A stretch of DNA of 64,000 nt from an uncultured Collinsella sp. (GCA_958439425.1 CAUBVH010000011.1:7532-71531); one strand, 5' to 3'; numbered from the stretch's first letter, positions 19,329 to 29,096 are shown. Program-made: numbers and translations. Notes: generated by a model not told the origin, from the letters alone.

Positions 19329-19934
19329 ATGGCGACGGTGTACGGTTATGCGCGGGTGAGTTCGCGCGATCAGAATCTTAATCGGCAGCTGGATGCGCTG
19401 GGCGCCTATGGCGTGGGCTCGGCGAATATTTATGCCGACCATGCGAGCGGCAAGGACTTCGATCGCCCGCGGTATCGCGATCTGCTGCACGTCCTGGGAG
19501 ACGGGGACGTGCTGGTGGTGCTTTCTATCGACCGACTTGGCCGTAATTACTCCGAGATTCTTGAGGAATGGCGACGCATTACCAAGGAGCTCGGGGTTGC
19601 CATTGTGGTGTTGGACATGCCATTGCTTGACACGCGCGCCAGGGCCAGCGGCGCGCCGGATGTGACCAATACCCTGATTGCCGATATTGTGCTACAACTG
19701 CTGAGCTACGTGGCGCAGGTGGAGCGCGAGAATATTCATCGGCGCCAAGCGGAGGGGATTGCAGCGGCGCGGGCGCGAGGGGTCCGTTTCGGTCGACCTC
19801 GCAAGCCGTGCCCTCCTCAGTTTGAGCTGGTACGCGATAGCTATGAGGCAGGCGATATTACCCGCAGCCAGGCAGCAAAGTGCCTGGGCGTGTGCGTGGG
19901 GACGTTCGATCGCTGGATGCGCGAGGCGGGGTAG
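19329..19934 (+). CDS. serine recombinase (resolvase/invertase family)
   Basis: This has 201 residues from ATG 19329. The catalytic domain carries YGYARVSSRDQN with the nucleophilic Ser near 11, then LSIDRLGRNYSEI and VERENIHRRQAEGIAAARARG (E-helix). A C-terminal helix-turn-helix (about 155-200, ITRSQAAKCLGVCVGTFDRWMREAG) binds DNA. Size and layout are those of Tn3-type resolvases and DNA invertases. No transposase, terminal repeats or invertible segment is seen next to it, so its target is unknown. A REP-like palindrome lies directly upstream. Confidence 0.9.
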   Translation: MATVYGYARVSSRDQNLNRQLDALGAYGVGSANIYADHASGKDFDRPRYRDLLHVLGDGDVLVVLSIDRLGRNYSEILEEWRRITKELGVAIVVLDMPLLDTRARASGAPDVTNTLIADIVLQLLSYVAQVERENIHRRQAEGIAAARARGVRFGRPRKPCPPQFELVRDSYEAGDITRSQAAKCLGVCVGTFDRWMREAG

Positions 19935-20038
19935 GGGTTTGCGTCGCTTTGTCGCTTCCTGTTGCGATTCAAATTTTGATACGGTGGCGATGTCATTTGG
20001 GGCTACACTCGCTGATATTCAAAAAAGGAGGTAGGCCC

Positions 20039-20620
20039 TTGGCGCGCGTAAAACAAATAATCGGATGGACCGCGATCGTTCTGTTCGCTGCAACGCTGGC
20101 GGGCATCTGGGTGCTGACGGAGCAAAATGCGGTGGAGACGTCGTTGCTGAGCGAGTCCACCGCGCGTGTGGTGGAGGGTCAAGCTACGGGCGTACAGGCT
20201 GCCGATGTCGCGGGCGAAGCTCAGACCGAGAACGGGATGACCGGGGGCACCGATTCGGCTGCTTCGAATGTCCGGTCTGGCCGACTTGCTTCCATTCGCA
20301 TGTGGGTGGCCACGAACGTCCGTCGCGTTGCCCATACCGTAGAGTTTTTCTTCGTCGGATTGTTCGCCTCGGTGGTCGTGGTTTGCTTTTCCGGGCGTCC
20401 GTGGAGCGTGTGCTCCCGTTGCGTGCCCGTGTTGCTCTTTTGCGCCGTCTGCTCCGTTGGCGATCAGGTACATAAGATCTTTGTTCCCGGCAGGCATTTC
20501 GACGTTATCGATTTAGGATTCGATGCTGCGGGCTATGTCACCGCCATGCTGTTGGTATTGCTGGCAGCGGCGTTGGTGCGCTATGCGACTCGGCCGATCG
20601 GCGCCCATGCGAGGCGCTAG
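20039..20620 (+). CDS. VanZ-like family membrane protein
   Basis: This has about 193 residues. A TTG start at 20039 is chosen because AAAGGAGG lies 8 nt upstream and a membrane helix follows at once (IIGWTAIVLFAATLAGIWV). After a polar linker (about 38-80) comes the VanZ-type core: RRVAHTVEFFFVGLF, SVGDQVHKIFVPGRHFDVIDLGFDAAGY, then a last helix. The HxxEF, Q/E-x-FVPGR and DxxxN/D-xxG pattern is typical of VanZ-like proteins, which are linked to teicoplanin tolerance in one case but mostly have unknown function. It is not part of a van cluster here. Confidence 0.8.
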   Translation: MARVKQIIGWTAIVLFAATLAGIWVLTEQNAVETSLLSESTARVVEGQATGVQAADVAGEAQTENGMTGGTDSAASNVRSGRLASIRMWVATNVRRVAHTVEFFFVGLFASVVVVCFSGRPWSVCSRCVPVLLFCAVCSVGDQVHKIFVPGRHFDVIDLGFDAAGYVTAMLLVLLAAALVRYATRPIGAHARR

Positions 20621-20824
20621 CCGGTAACAAACCCGTTTCTGATAATGCGACCTTGTTGAATTATTTTGTGTCGCGCGTATTTCCGAGCGGTCGGATTTGA
20701 GGGGCGAGCGGTAGAACGCTCGCCCTTTGTGCGCCACGATGCGGCACAATGTACCGTAAAAGCTGTTTGTATCCGGTACGAATCGTTCGTTGGTCTTTAA
20801 TTCTTCTCAACGGAGGTGTTTGAG

Positions 20825-21676
20825 ATGGCAAACGGATTGCTTTTGCGGCTTCGCGAGCGTGAGCTCAGCGCGAGCCCGGCGGAACGCAATGTCATCGCAT
20901 ATGTAAGCGCTCATCCGCACGAGGTGGTCGGGCTGTCCGTCCGCGGTCTTGCCGATGCCACGTTCTCCTCGCCCTCGAGCATTTTGCGCTTTTGCAAGCG
21001 CTTGGGTTTTGCGGGCTACAAGGAGTTCCAGCGCGAACTGATTGCCGAGCTGGCGCTCTTGGGTGACAAGAAAGACGTTGCCCTCGAGGACATCTCCGTG
21101 GATGACAGCGTCGAACGTATCGTGGGGAAGGTGATGAAAAGCAACGTGCGCACGATCGAAGCGACGGCGCGAACGCTCGATTACACCGTCTTGGAGCGAT
21201 GTGCGGCCTATCTTAAGCGGGCACGCGCGGTCAATCTGTTCGGTATCGGTGCCTCTCGTTTGGTCGCGCACGATCTGGCGCAAAAGCTCATGCGTGTCGA
21301 CAAAGAGTGCCATCTGTACGACGACTGGCATGATCAGCTCTTGTGTGCCAAGAACATGCATGAGGGCGATATGGCGATCGCCTTTAGCTACTCGGGCTTG
21401 ACGCAAGAGGTGCTGGACTGCACCGCCGAGGCTCAACGTCACAACTGTCCCGTTGTGGCCGTTACCAAAGTAGATGGATCATCCAAGCTTGCCACCATGG
21501 CCGATGCCGTGCTCGGCGTCGCTGCGAGTGAGCCCTTGGTCCGCAGCGGTGCCATGGCTTCGCGTATGGCCCAGCTTATGGTTGTCGATGCCCTGTACGC
21601 TGCTTACGTTGCCAGCGACTACGAACGGGCGACGCATGTCATTAAGCAAAACTACATCGAGAAACAGGAAAGATGA
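20825..21676 (+). CDS. MurR/RpiR family transcriptional regulator
   Basis: This 283-residue regulator has an N-terminal RpiR helix-turn-helix (about 1-77; LSVRGLADATFSSPSSILRFCKRLGFAGYKEF) and a C-terminal SIS sugar-phosphate domain (about 120-250; INLFGIGASRLVAHDLA-like and AFSYSGLTQEVLDC). The start ATG 20825 has GGAGG 8 nt upstream. It is 10 nt from murQ and heads the MurNAc operon, so MurNAc 6-phosphate is the likely effector (inference). Confidence 0.9.
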   Translation: MANGLLLRLRERELSASPAERNVIAYVSAHPHEVVGLSVRGLADATFSSPSSILRFCKRLGFAGYKEFQRELIAELALLGDKKDVALEDISVDDSVERIVGKVMKSNVRTIEATARTLDYTVLERCAAYLKRARAVNLFGIGASRLVAHDLAQKLMRVDKECHLYDDWHDQLLCAKNMHEGDMAIAFSYSGLTQEVLDCTAEAQRHNCPVVAVTKVDGSSKLATMADAVLGVAASEPLVRSGAMASRMAQLMVVDALYAAYVASDYERATHVIKQNYIEKQER

Positions 21677-21686
21677 GGTGAATGAA

Positions 21687-22610
<924 letters not shown>

Positions 22611-22667
22611 GTGCGCGGCGTGAGCTGATATGACATCCAGACGAGATACCCAATACAAGGAGGAGTT

Positions 22668-24098
22668 ATGACGAACAAAGAGCTGGCTCAAAAGCTGCTG
22701 GACCTTTTGGGCGGTAAAGACAACGTGCTCGCAAACGCGGCGTGCATGACGCGCCTGCGCGTGACCGTCAAAGACGCGGGCAACGTCGACACGGAGGGCA
22801 TTAAGGCACTCGACGGCGTGATGGGCCTGGTCGAGGACGACACGATGCAGATCGTGCTGGGTCCGGGCAAGGTGAATAAGGTGCTCGAGGAGTTCTCCAA
22901 GCTCACCGGCCTTGCGAAAGGCGTTGCTGACGAGAGCGTGGTTGACGCTGCGGCCACAAACAAGGCCGCGCAGAAGGCCAAGTACGAGTCCAAGCCGGTT
23001 CAGGCCTTCCTCAAGAAGATTTCCAATGTCTTCGTCGCCCTGCTTCCCGGCATCATTGCGGCTGGCCTCATCAACGGTATCTGCAACGTCATTAACGTCT
23101 CGACGGCAGGCGCGCTTGCAGGCGAGTGGTGGTACCAGGGCATTCGCTCCATGGGCTGGGCCCTGTTTGCCTATCTGCCCATCTTGGTGGGCTATAACGC
23201 GGCACGTGAGTTTGGCGGCTCCGCTGCGCTGGGCGGCATCGCTGGCATGATGTGCATCGCTAACAGTGCCATGCCCCTGCTTGCGCCTGGCGCGGCCGAT
23301 CCTGCCACTGCCATCTTGCTGCCGCTCACCAATGCGCAGTACAACCCCGCAGCGGGCGGCATGATCGCGGCTCTTATCGCTGGCGCATTTTTTGCCTGGA
23401 TGGAGCGTCAGATTCGCAAGGTTATGCCCAACGCGCTCGACACGTTCTTGTCCCCGCTGCTGGTGCTCATCATCGGCGCCTTTGCTCTGATGCTCGTCAT
23501 CCAGCCGGTTGGCGCATGGCTGACGACTGCCATCTTTAGCGTTTTGACCTTTATCTTCGAGAAGCTGGGCGTCCTGGGTGGCTATATCCTGTCGGCAGGC
23601 TTCTTGCCGCTGGTTTCCGTCGGCCTGCATCAGGCGCTCACGCCGATCCACGCTATGCTCAACGATCCCGACGGCGCTACCAAGGGTATCAATTACCTGC
23701 TTCCCATCCTTATGATGGCTGGCGGCGGCCAGGTCGGTGCCGGTTTGGCGCTGTACTTTAAGACCAAGAACGCCAAGCTCAAGAAGTACGTTGCAGAGTC
23801 CATTCCCGTTGGAATCCTGGGTGTGGGCGAGCCTCTGATGTATGCCGTTACGCTGCCGCTCGTTCGTCCGTTTGTGACGGCCTGCCTGGGTGCCGGATTT
23901 GGCGGCGCGCTCGCGGCGCTGCTTCACATCGGCACGGTTTCTCAGGGCGTTTCCGGTCTGTTTGGCCTGCTGATCGTCGTTCCTGGCCAGCAGCTCGGCT
24001 ACGTTGCCGCTATGCTGCTTGCCTATGCCGCTGGCTTTGTCCTGACGTGGTTCTTTGGCGTCGACGAGCAGAAGATCAACGAGTTCTTTGGCGAGTAG
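22668..24098 (+). CDS. murP: PTS EIIBC permease, probably MurNAc-specific
   Basis: This 476-residue permease carries an N-terminal EIIB domain (about 1-85) with the phosphorylated Cys in NAACMTRLRVTVKD (Cys26), a linker, and an EIIC domain of about ten membrane segments with GVGEPLMYAVTLP near residue 386. There is no EIIA domain; one may be shared, for example the product of the gene at 52701. Placement between murQ and a MupG-type hydrolase gives the MurNAc or MurNAc-GlcNAc specificity (inference). Confidence 0.88.
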   Translation: MTNKELAQKLLDLLGGKDNVLANAACMTRLRVTVKDAGNVDTEGIKALDGVMGLVEDDTMQIVLGPGKVNKVLEEFSKLTGLAKGVADESVVDAAATNKAAQKAKYESKPVQAFLKKISNVFVALLPGIIAAGLINGICNVINVSTAGALAGEWWYQGIRSMGWALFAYLPILVGYNAAREFGGSAALGGIAGMMCIANSAMPLLAPGAADPATAILLPLTNAQYNPAAGGMIAALIAGAFFAWMERQIRKVMPNALDTFLSPLLVLIIGAFALMLVIQPVGAWLTTAIFSVLTFIFEKLGVLGGYILSAGFLPLVSVGLHQALTPIHAMLNDPDGATKGINYLLPILMMAGGGQVGAGLALYFKTKNAKLKKYVAESIPVGILGVGEPLMYAVTLPLVRPFVTACLGAGFGGALAALLHIGTVSQGVSGLFGLLIVVPGQQLGYVAAMLLAYAAGFVLTWFFGVDEQKINEFFGE

Positions 24099-24165
24099 TT
24101 TGATATCGCGAGCCGTGTTGCTCAGGGCTCGCGGCGCGCGGCAGATTTCTTGATGCTATGGTTGT

Positions 24166-24199
24166 GCCGGCGGGGCTAACTGCTCCGCCGGCCTTTTTT
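24166..24199 (+). terminator. intrinsic terminator after the PTS gene
   Basis: GCCGGCGG pairs with CCGCCGGC, followed by TTTTTT. The next gene starts 17 nt later, so partial readthrough may supply it. Confidence 0.85.
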
Positions 24200-24215
24200 A
24201 AAGGAGTGTTGAAGC

Positions 24216-25268
24216 GTGAAAACGGGTATTTCGATTTATCTTTCCAGCCCTCTGCAGGATATTGAACGGACGATTGAGCGTGGTGCCGCGGCGGGTGCGC
24301 GCTACGCGTTCACCTCACTGCATATTCCCGAGGATGGGGGAGCGGCGTATGCCGATAAGGTCCGTCATGTGCTGTCGCTGCTCTCCGCCCGCGGCATTGC
24401 GCTCATTGCCGATGTGGGGCCTCGCACGTGCGATTTGCTCGGGCTTGAGCGCATCGAGGACCTGCGCGATCTGGGGTTGGAATACCTTCGTTTGGACTAT
24501 GGCTTTAGCGCCCAACGGGTCGCGGAGCTGTCCGGTGTATTTCGCATAGTGGTCAATGCATCGACGGTGAGTTCTGATGAAATCGCATCGTGGCGTGAGG
24601 CCGGTGCCGATGTGACACGTTTTGCCGCCTGCCACAATTTTTACCCCAAGCCTTATACCGGTTTAGCTCTGGAGGACATTGCTCGGGTGAATCTTCGTCT
24701 TGCGGCGCTTGGATTCGAAATCATGGCTTTTGTGCCGGGCGATGCTAACGTTCGCGGGCCGGTATTCGAGGGACTGCCGACGGTCGAGACGCAGCGCGGT
24801 CGCGCGTCAAAGGTTGCTCTCAATATGCTTGAGCTTGCACATGGCGCCGATTGCGACATTGTGTTGGTCGGCGACCCCGATCTTTCCGATGCGGGCTGGA
24901 CGCAGTTTGCTCATGTTTCCGCCGGATACGTGGACCTGCAATGCGAGCTTGAGCCCGGTTATGCCTATGTACGTGGGCAGATTCATCACGACCGACCCGA
25001 TTCGAGCACCCTCATCTTTAGGTCTCAGGAGTCGCGTACGACGCTTAAGCCGGATTCCGTGCCGATGGATGCCGGTGCCGGCCTGTCACGAAAGACGGGG
25101 TCGATCGCTGTGAGCAACAGCGGCTATGGGCGCTACGAAGGCGAGCTTGAGATTGCGCGGGTCGATCTTCCCGGTGACGAGCGCATGAACGTTGCGGGCC
25201 ATATCACGCCCGAGGCAATGGAGCTGCTGCCGTTCATCAAACGCGGATTCGGGGTACGGTTCGTTTAG
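24216..25268 (+). CDS. mupG: MupG family 6-phospho-N-acetylmuramidase (DUF871)
   Basis: This has 350 residues, starting at GTG 24216 with AAAGGAG upstream. The N-terminal two thirds is a TIM barrel (GISIYLSS, FTSLHIPED, LRLDYGF, IVVNASTVS, CHNFYPKPYTGL, MAFVPGD), and the C-terminal domain is cyclophilin-like (about 240-350). In Staphylococcus aureus MupG cleaves MurNAc6P-GlcNAc in the cytoplasm after PTS import. The neighbouring murQ and PTS genes fit the same scheme: import of the disaccharide, hydrolysis, then etherase action. Confidence 0.9.
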   Translation: MKTGISIYLSSPLQDIERTIERGAAAGARYAFTSLHIPEDGGAAYADKVRHVLSLLSARGIALIADVGPRTCDLLGLERIEDLRDLGLEYLRLDYGFSAQRVAELSGVFRIVVNASTVSSDEIASWREAGADVTRFAACHNFYPKPYTGLALEDIARVNLRLAALGFEIMAFVPGDANVRGPVFEGLPTVETQRGRASKVALNMLELAHGADCDIVLVGDPDLSDAGWTQFAHVSAGYVDLQCELEPGYAYVRGQIHHDRPDSSTLIFRSQESRTTLKPDSVPMDAGAGLSRKTGSIAVSNSGYGRYEGELEIARVDLPGDERMNVAGHITPEAMELLPFIKRGFGVRFV

Positions 25269-25360
25269 CGTGTGACCCGTGGGCTACAATTGGCCCATCG
25301 TACGAAGGCGCCTCGTGTGGCGTGAGCCTGCGTTGGCCGATCTATATTCGGAGGATTCCC

Positions 25361-25720
25361 ATGACCGTACTGTTTGTTGAATATCCCAAGTGCTCGACCT
25401 GTAAGAAGGCCAAGGCATGGCTGGACGAACACGGGGTAGAGTATATCGACCGCGATATCATTTTGGACAATCCCACGGCTGATGAGCTTGCGACCTGGAT
25501 TGCTCGTTCGGGACTGCCGGTGCGGCGCTTCTTTAATTCGTCGGGCATGAAATATCGAGAGCTGGGCCTGAAGGCGCGTCTGGATGCGGGCATGACGGAT
25601 CGGGAGTGCTACGAGCTGCTGGCGACCGACGGCATGCTGGTTAAGCGCCCACTGCTGGTGGGCGACGACTTTGCGATTCCCGGCTTTAGGGAATCGGCTT
25701 GGGTCGAGGCGTTGCTGTAG
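25361..25720 (+). CDS. ArsC/Spx-like thioredoxin-fold protein
   Basis: This 119-residue protein has the N-terminal YPKCSTCKKAKAWLDEHGVEY motif (Cys10 and Cys13), RRFFNSSGMKYRELGL, and DGMLVKRPLLVGDDF. These are the features of the ArsC/YffB family used in many Firmicutes and Actinobacteria as a glutaredoxin-like reductase rather than for arsenate. No ars genes lie nearby. The ATG at 25361 follows GGAGGATTCCC. Confidence 0.88.
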   Translation: MTVLFVEYPKCSTCKKAKAWLDEHGVEYIDRDIILDNPTADELATWIARSGLPVRRFFNSSGMKYRELGLKARLDAGMTDRECYELLATDGMLVKRPLLVGDDFAIPGFRESAWVEALL

Positions 25721-25792
25721 CGGCTGCGGAAAGTGCGACCCGTTTTGAGTGCTCAGGGTGGGACGTGTTTTCCATCGGCGGGCTCGCTCGGC

Positions 25793-26203
25793 TCAATCCT
25801 CGAGCTGTGCCCATTCGTGCGGATCGTAGACCTTTACGTGCTTGTTGGGCTTGCCGCTCCAGTACTCCTCGTCCATAAAGGGCAGATATGCCTGAACGCC
25901 GGGGCAGATAAAGGGAATCCGCTGCTGTTGCAGTCGCTCGCGCTGGCGCTGCTCCAGGTGCGCCTCGGATATGACGGTCGGCATGCCGGACAGCTCGACG
26001 AGGCTTGCCTGGATTCGCCTAAGGTCGGGGAGTCCCGCGTGCCATGACATCCGCATGATCAAAAAGGATGCACGGCGGTATTTTGCCTGCATCACCGTGA
26101 TGGCGGGGCGCAAAGTGGGATGGATTTTGTCCCGTTCGGGCCAAAGGTCAGCAGTGATCTCGAGGCCCAGGGTCTCCCATAGGTAATCAAGCTCTTCGTC
26201 CAT
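25793..26203 (-). CDS. MarR-associated type protein, apparently without the winged helix
   Basis: This has 136 residues if started at ATG 26203 (CGAGGCGCC upstream); a TTG start at 26224 adds seven. The segments PTVISEAHLEQRQRERLQQQRIPF and CPGVQAYLPFMDEEYW resemble the IPFIVPGxQxYLP region of a group of MarR-type regulators of about 220 residues, in which a winged helix follows. Here the frame stops 20 residues after that point and nothing coding follows, so the DNA-binding part is missing. It may be a remnant or a small stand-alone domain. The family link is from memory and moderate. Confidence 0.55.
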   Translation of the reverse strand: MDEELDYLWETLGLEITADLWPERDKIHPTLRPAITVMQAKYRRASFLIMRMSWHAGLPDLRRIQASLVELSGMPTVISEAHLEQRQRERLQQQRIPFICPGVQAYLPFMDEEYWSGKPNKHVKVYDPHEWAQLED

Positions 26204-26468
26204 GGCGCCTCGATATCCGTGCAATGATGACGGTTCGATTGTGCCATCAGCCGTGAGTGCTGCATTGTTGTAATCTACCAGCGGTAGATGCGGGATGTTT
26301 TACGGGCTTTGGCGCCGTACGTGTCGCTGGCGCTTCACAGGTCCTTCACGTGTTGGCCGTATTTGACTGAATTTCAAAAAAGTCAAAATTGGGGCTTGCG
26401 TCACGGCCGGACTTCCCGTATATTTCTTTCTTGCGCAAAGGCACAGCCGAGCGCAGCGATGCAGTCAT

Positions 26469-26542
26469 TGGGATGTCGTCTAATGGCAGGACAGCGGATT
26501 CTGGTTCCGTCAATGGGGGTTCGACTCCCTCCATCCCAGCCA
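26469..26542 (+). tRNA. tRNA-Gln (CTG)
   Basis: The acceptor TGGGATG pairs with CATCCCA. The anticodon stem GCGGA/TCCGT holds the loop TTCTGGT with anticodon CTG, the T arm is GGGGGTTCGACTCCC, and CCA is encoded. Confidence 0.95.
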
Positions 26543-26559
26543 TTGCATTTGCTACATAT

Positions 26560-26636
26560 GGCCCGTTCGTCTAGCGGTTTAGGACGCCGCCCTCTCAAGG
26601 CGGAGATCACCAGTTCGAATCTGGTACGGGCTACCA
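26560..26636 (+). tRNA. tRNA-Glu (CTC)
   Basis: The acceptor GGCCCGT pairs with ACGGGCT (G-U at the end). The anticodon loop CTCTCAA gives anticodon CTC, the T arm is CCAGTTCGAATCTGG, and CCA is encoded. It lies 17 nt after tRNA-Gln and is likely cotranscribed with it. Confidence 0.95.
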
Positions 26637-26646
26637 AAATTGAACG

Positions 26647-26674
26647 CCCGGGCCTCGTAAGAGACCCGGGTTTT
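26647..26674 (+). terminator. intrinsic terminator after the tRNA pair
   Basis: CCCGGGCCTC pairs with GAGACCCGGG around GTAA, followed by TTTT. Confidence 0.85.
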
Positions 26675-26733
26675 GTGTATTGACCGATATTTAAGGCGCG
26701 CGTTGAGTCTGCCGCCCGGACCGAGGAGTTGTC

Positions 26734-27651
26734 ATGGACCTGCCTATCAGCTTGGAAGACATCACGTATGCCGAGAACTATCTGGCGCAGGGCGACCTGG
26801 CTACGGCGACGCCGCTGCTTGAGCGTCTGGTGGAGCTCGCCGAGGAGTATATCGACGCTGAGTGCAAGACGGAGGAGAAGCGCCAGTACTTTAGCTTCGA
26901 CAGCAAGTTTGAGCGCCTGGCCTATCGCCGCGTGGAGAAGGATCCGCGCGAGCTGGTGCAGGTCGAGGTTCCCTTTGACCGCCTGTACTCCGACATGGCG
27001 TTTGCCTACATTCGCCAGCAGGATTATGTGAGTGCTCGGAATGCCCTGATGCAGGCCGTGCGTTGGGATCCCATGAACTGCAACTATCGCTTGGACTTGG
27101 CCGAGCTGTTCCGCGCGCTCGAGGACAAGCAGGAGTGGGCATCGCTCTCGTTCTCGGTGCTGGAGCGCGCGAGCGACGGTAAGTGCGCCGCACGCGCCTA
27201 CACCAATTTGGGTCAGTACTTCTTGGAGCCCGAGACCGAGAACATTTCGGCTGCCGTGGGCTGCGCGCGTCTGGCGCTGCGCCTGGCGCCCAATGATGCG
27301 CATACGACGCGCCTGCTCAACAAGATCCATACCACCTATCCGGATGCCGCGGACGAGAGTGACGACCATGTGATGGGTGAGCTCGCCCTGCAGGGCGTGC
27401 CGACCTCGCCTTCGGCCGAGATTGCCATCTGCCTGATCATGTGTGCGACCGACGCTGCGAGCGACGGCGACAAGCAGGAGGCTACGCGCCTGACGGTCCG
27501 TGCCCGCGACCTGGTGGGCGAAGAGGCGTGCGCGGCGATTATCAAGCTGGTGCGCGAGAGTGATGCCGAGCTTAACGCCGAGCGCAAGGCAAAGCGCGAG
27601 GCTGCGGGCTCAAACGCCGATGGCGCCAAGGAGGCCGGCGATGCCCAGTAA
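26734..27651 (+). CDS. TPR-like protein of unknown function
   Basis: This 305-residue soluble protein has helical repeats resembling tetratricopeptide units (NYLAQGDLATATPLLERLVELA; YIRQQDYVSARNALMQAVRWDP; YTNLGQYFLEPETENISAAVGCARLALRLAP). It ends in a charged, Ala-rich tail. The start ATG 26734 has CGAGGAG upstream. It overlaps smpB by 11 nt, so the two are cotranslated. A scaffolding role is likely, but no function can be given. Confidence 0.8.
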   Translation: MDLPISLEDITYAENYLAQGDLATATPLLERLVELAEEYIDAECKTEEKRQYFSFDSKFERLAYRRVEKDPRELVQVEVPFDRLYSDMAFAYIRQQDYVSARNALMQAVRWDPMNCNYRLDLAELFRALEDKQEWASLSFSVLERASDGKCAARAYTNLGQYFLEPETENISAAVGCARLALRLAPNDAHTTRLLNKIHTTYPDAADESDDHVMGELALQGVPTSPSAEIAICLIMCATDAASDGDKQEATRLTVRARDLVGEEACAAIIKLVRESDAELNAERKAKREAAGSNADGAKEAGDAQ

Positions 27652-28111
27652 GCGCGAGCGCAAGCTCATTTCCAAGAATCGCTCGGCACATCACGAGTAC
27701 TTTATCGATGAGACGTTTGAGTGCGGTATTGAGCTGAGCGGTACCGAGGTCAAGTCGATTCGCGAGCGCGCGTGCCAGATTACCGATACCTTCGCACTGA
27801 TTCGTGGCGGGGAGTGCTGGCTCGTCGGCCTGCATATCCACCCTTATAGCCATGGTGGCGTGTGGAATCGCGATCCCGACCGTCGGCGCCGTCTGCTGCT
27901 GCACCGCAAGGAGATCGACTTTCTTGACGGCAAACTTCGCAACCGCGGCTATGCGCTGGTGCCGCTGGAGCTCTACTTTAATACCGACGGCCGCGTAAAG
28001 CTGCTGCTGGGCCTAGGCCGCGGCAAGAAGCTTTACGACAAGCGCGAGGATATGGCCAAGCGCGATGTCCAGCGCGAGATCGACCGCGCCCTCAAGGAGC
28101 GCAATCGCTAG
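27641..28111 (+). CDS. smpB: SsrA-binding protein SmpB
   Basis: SmpB binds tmRNA and brings it to stalled ribosomes. The protein has 156 residues from ATG 27641 with AAGGAGG upstream, placed within the 3' end of the TPR gene. Typical segments are NRSAHHEYFIDETFECGIELSGTEVKSIR, HPYSHGGVWNRDPDRRRRLLLH, and the basic C-terminal tail KLYDKREDMAKRDVQREIDRALK. No tmRNA gene is seen within the window. Confidence 0.97.
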   Translation: MPSKRERKLISKNRSAHHEYFIDETFECGIELSGTEVKSIRERACQITDTFALIRGGECWLVGLHIHPYSHGGVWNRDPDRRRRLLLHRKEIDFLDGKLRNRGYALVPLELYFNTDGRVKLLLGLGRGKKLYDKREDMAKRDVQREIDRALKERNR

Positions 28112-28237
28112 GCGTTCTGTATAAGTTACGGTGGAATACGGACTGTTTTGCCTGTTTGAGGGGCTATTCAGTCCTTATTTCACCGCAACTGCGGGCGTCT
28201 CATCTTGCTTATACTGTTTTGACACATATGTCTCAAA

Positions 28238-28269
28238 GGTGGTGTCCGTTGTGGGCGCCGCCTTTTTTT
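28238..28269 (+). terminator. hairpin with T run before the flavin reductase gene
   Basis: GGTGGTGTCC (28238-28247) pairs with GGGCGCCGCC (28253-28262), with three G-U pairs, followed by TTTTTTT. It lies about 50 nt before the next start, so it may terminate upstream transcription or act as an attenuator for the flavin reductase gene. A possible -10 TATACT is at 28210-28215. Confidence 0.6.
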
Positions 28270-28320
28270 GTGGGTACATACATCCATGAGGTTCCAACCC
28301 GGGTTAGGGGAGTGATTGTT

Positions 28321-28824
28321 ATGGACAAAACTGCGTTCTTTACCATGCCGAGCGGTCTGTACGTGGTGAGCGCCGCGGCAGACGGGCTGCGCGCCGGCTG
28401 CGTCATCAACACTGCGGTGCAGGTGACGTCCATGCCGCCGCGCATTTCGGTTGCCGTGAACAAGGACAACGTCACCTCGGGCGTCATCGCTTCGGCCAAA
28501 GCGTTCGCGCTGACCGTGATCGATCAGACCGCCGATATGCTCTACATCGGTAACTTTGGGTTCCGCACCAGCAGCGATTATGACAAGTTTGCCAAATACG
28601 AGACCCGCGAGACGGCTCTGGGCATGCCCTATGTGCCCGAGCACGCGGCGGCCCTGTTTAGCTGCCATTTGATCGACACTGTGGATGTTGGCACGCATCT
28701 ACTGTTTATCGGCGAGGTCGAGGATGCCGAGCGCTTGAGTGACGAGACGCCGCTCACCTACGATTACTACCATAAGGTCCTGAAGGGCAAGACGCCTCCG
28801 AAGGCGTCCTCGTATCAAGGCTAG
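28321..28824 (+). CDS. flavin reductase-like FMN-binding protein
   Basis: This 167-residue protein has a flavin reductase split-barrel fold: MPSGLYVVSAAADGLRAGCVINTAVQVTSMPPRISVAV at the N-terminus is the typical FMN-binding entry. It starts at ATG 28321 after GGGGAGTGATTGTT. In many anaerobes this domain is fused to a rubredoxin (high-molecular-weight rubredoxin, Hrb), which passes electrons to flavodiiron proteins. Here the rubredoxin is the next, separate gene with its own promoter. A role in oxygen or peroxide detoxification is inferred. Confidence 0.85.
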   Translation: MDKTAFFTMPSGLYVVSAAADGLRAGCVINTAVQVTSMPPRISVAVNKDNVTSGVIASAKAFALTVIDQTADMLYIGNFGFRTSSDYDKFAKYETRETALGMPYVPEHAAALFSCHLIDTVDVGTHLLFIGEVEDAERLSDETPLTYDYYHKVLKGKTPPKASSYQG

Positions 28825-28841
28825 AAATGTTTTAAAAATAC

Positions 28842-28869
28842 TTGCATTATATTATTGAGAATCTATACT
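28842..28869 (+). promoter_or_regulatory. rubredoxin promoter
   Basis: TTGCAT (28842-28847), a 16-nt A/T-rich spacer and TATACT (28864-28869) lie 45 nt before the rubredoxin start. Confidence 0.6.
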
Positions 28870-28913
28870 GATAAATGAAGTACATCACCAGTCGCGTTTG
28901 AGAGGAGAACATC

Positions 28914-29057
28914 ATGGCTGAGGAGAAGAAGACGTATAAGTTCGTGTGCGTCGTTTGCGGTTACGAGGTTGAGGTCGATACGCCCGAGCTGCCCGAGGAT
29001 TATGTGTGCCCGGTGTGCGGCGTCGGTCCCGATCAGTTTGAGCTCGTTGAGGAGTAG
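28914..29057 (+). CDS. rubredoxin-type small iron protein
   Basis: This short gene (47 residues) starts at ATG 28914, with AGAGGAG upstream. Two CxxC pairs are visible, [11 protein letters not shown] and [15 protein letters not shown], which ligate a single iron as in rubredoxin and in the rubredoxin-like domain of Hrb. It is shorter than classical rubredoxin (about 52-54) because the spacer between the CxxC pairs is short (about 18 residues), as in rubrerythrin-type and Hrb-type domains. The likely partner is the flavin reductase encoded just upstream. Confidence 0.88.
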   Translation: MAEEKKTYKFVCVVCGYEVEVDTPELPEDYVCPVCGVGPDQFELVEE

Positions 29058-29096
29058 CTCGCAGACACACGGCGAAAGCCGAACATAGCTCTGTCC

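Noticed and set aside
19271..19934. Complete transposon around the serine recombinase
   Set aside because: No transposase or terminal inverted repeats flank it, and the nearby palindrome also occurs at 7175 without a recombinase.
28112..28320. tmRNA gene next to smpB
   Set aside because: No tRNA-like ends or tag reading frame could be found.
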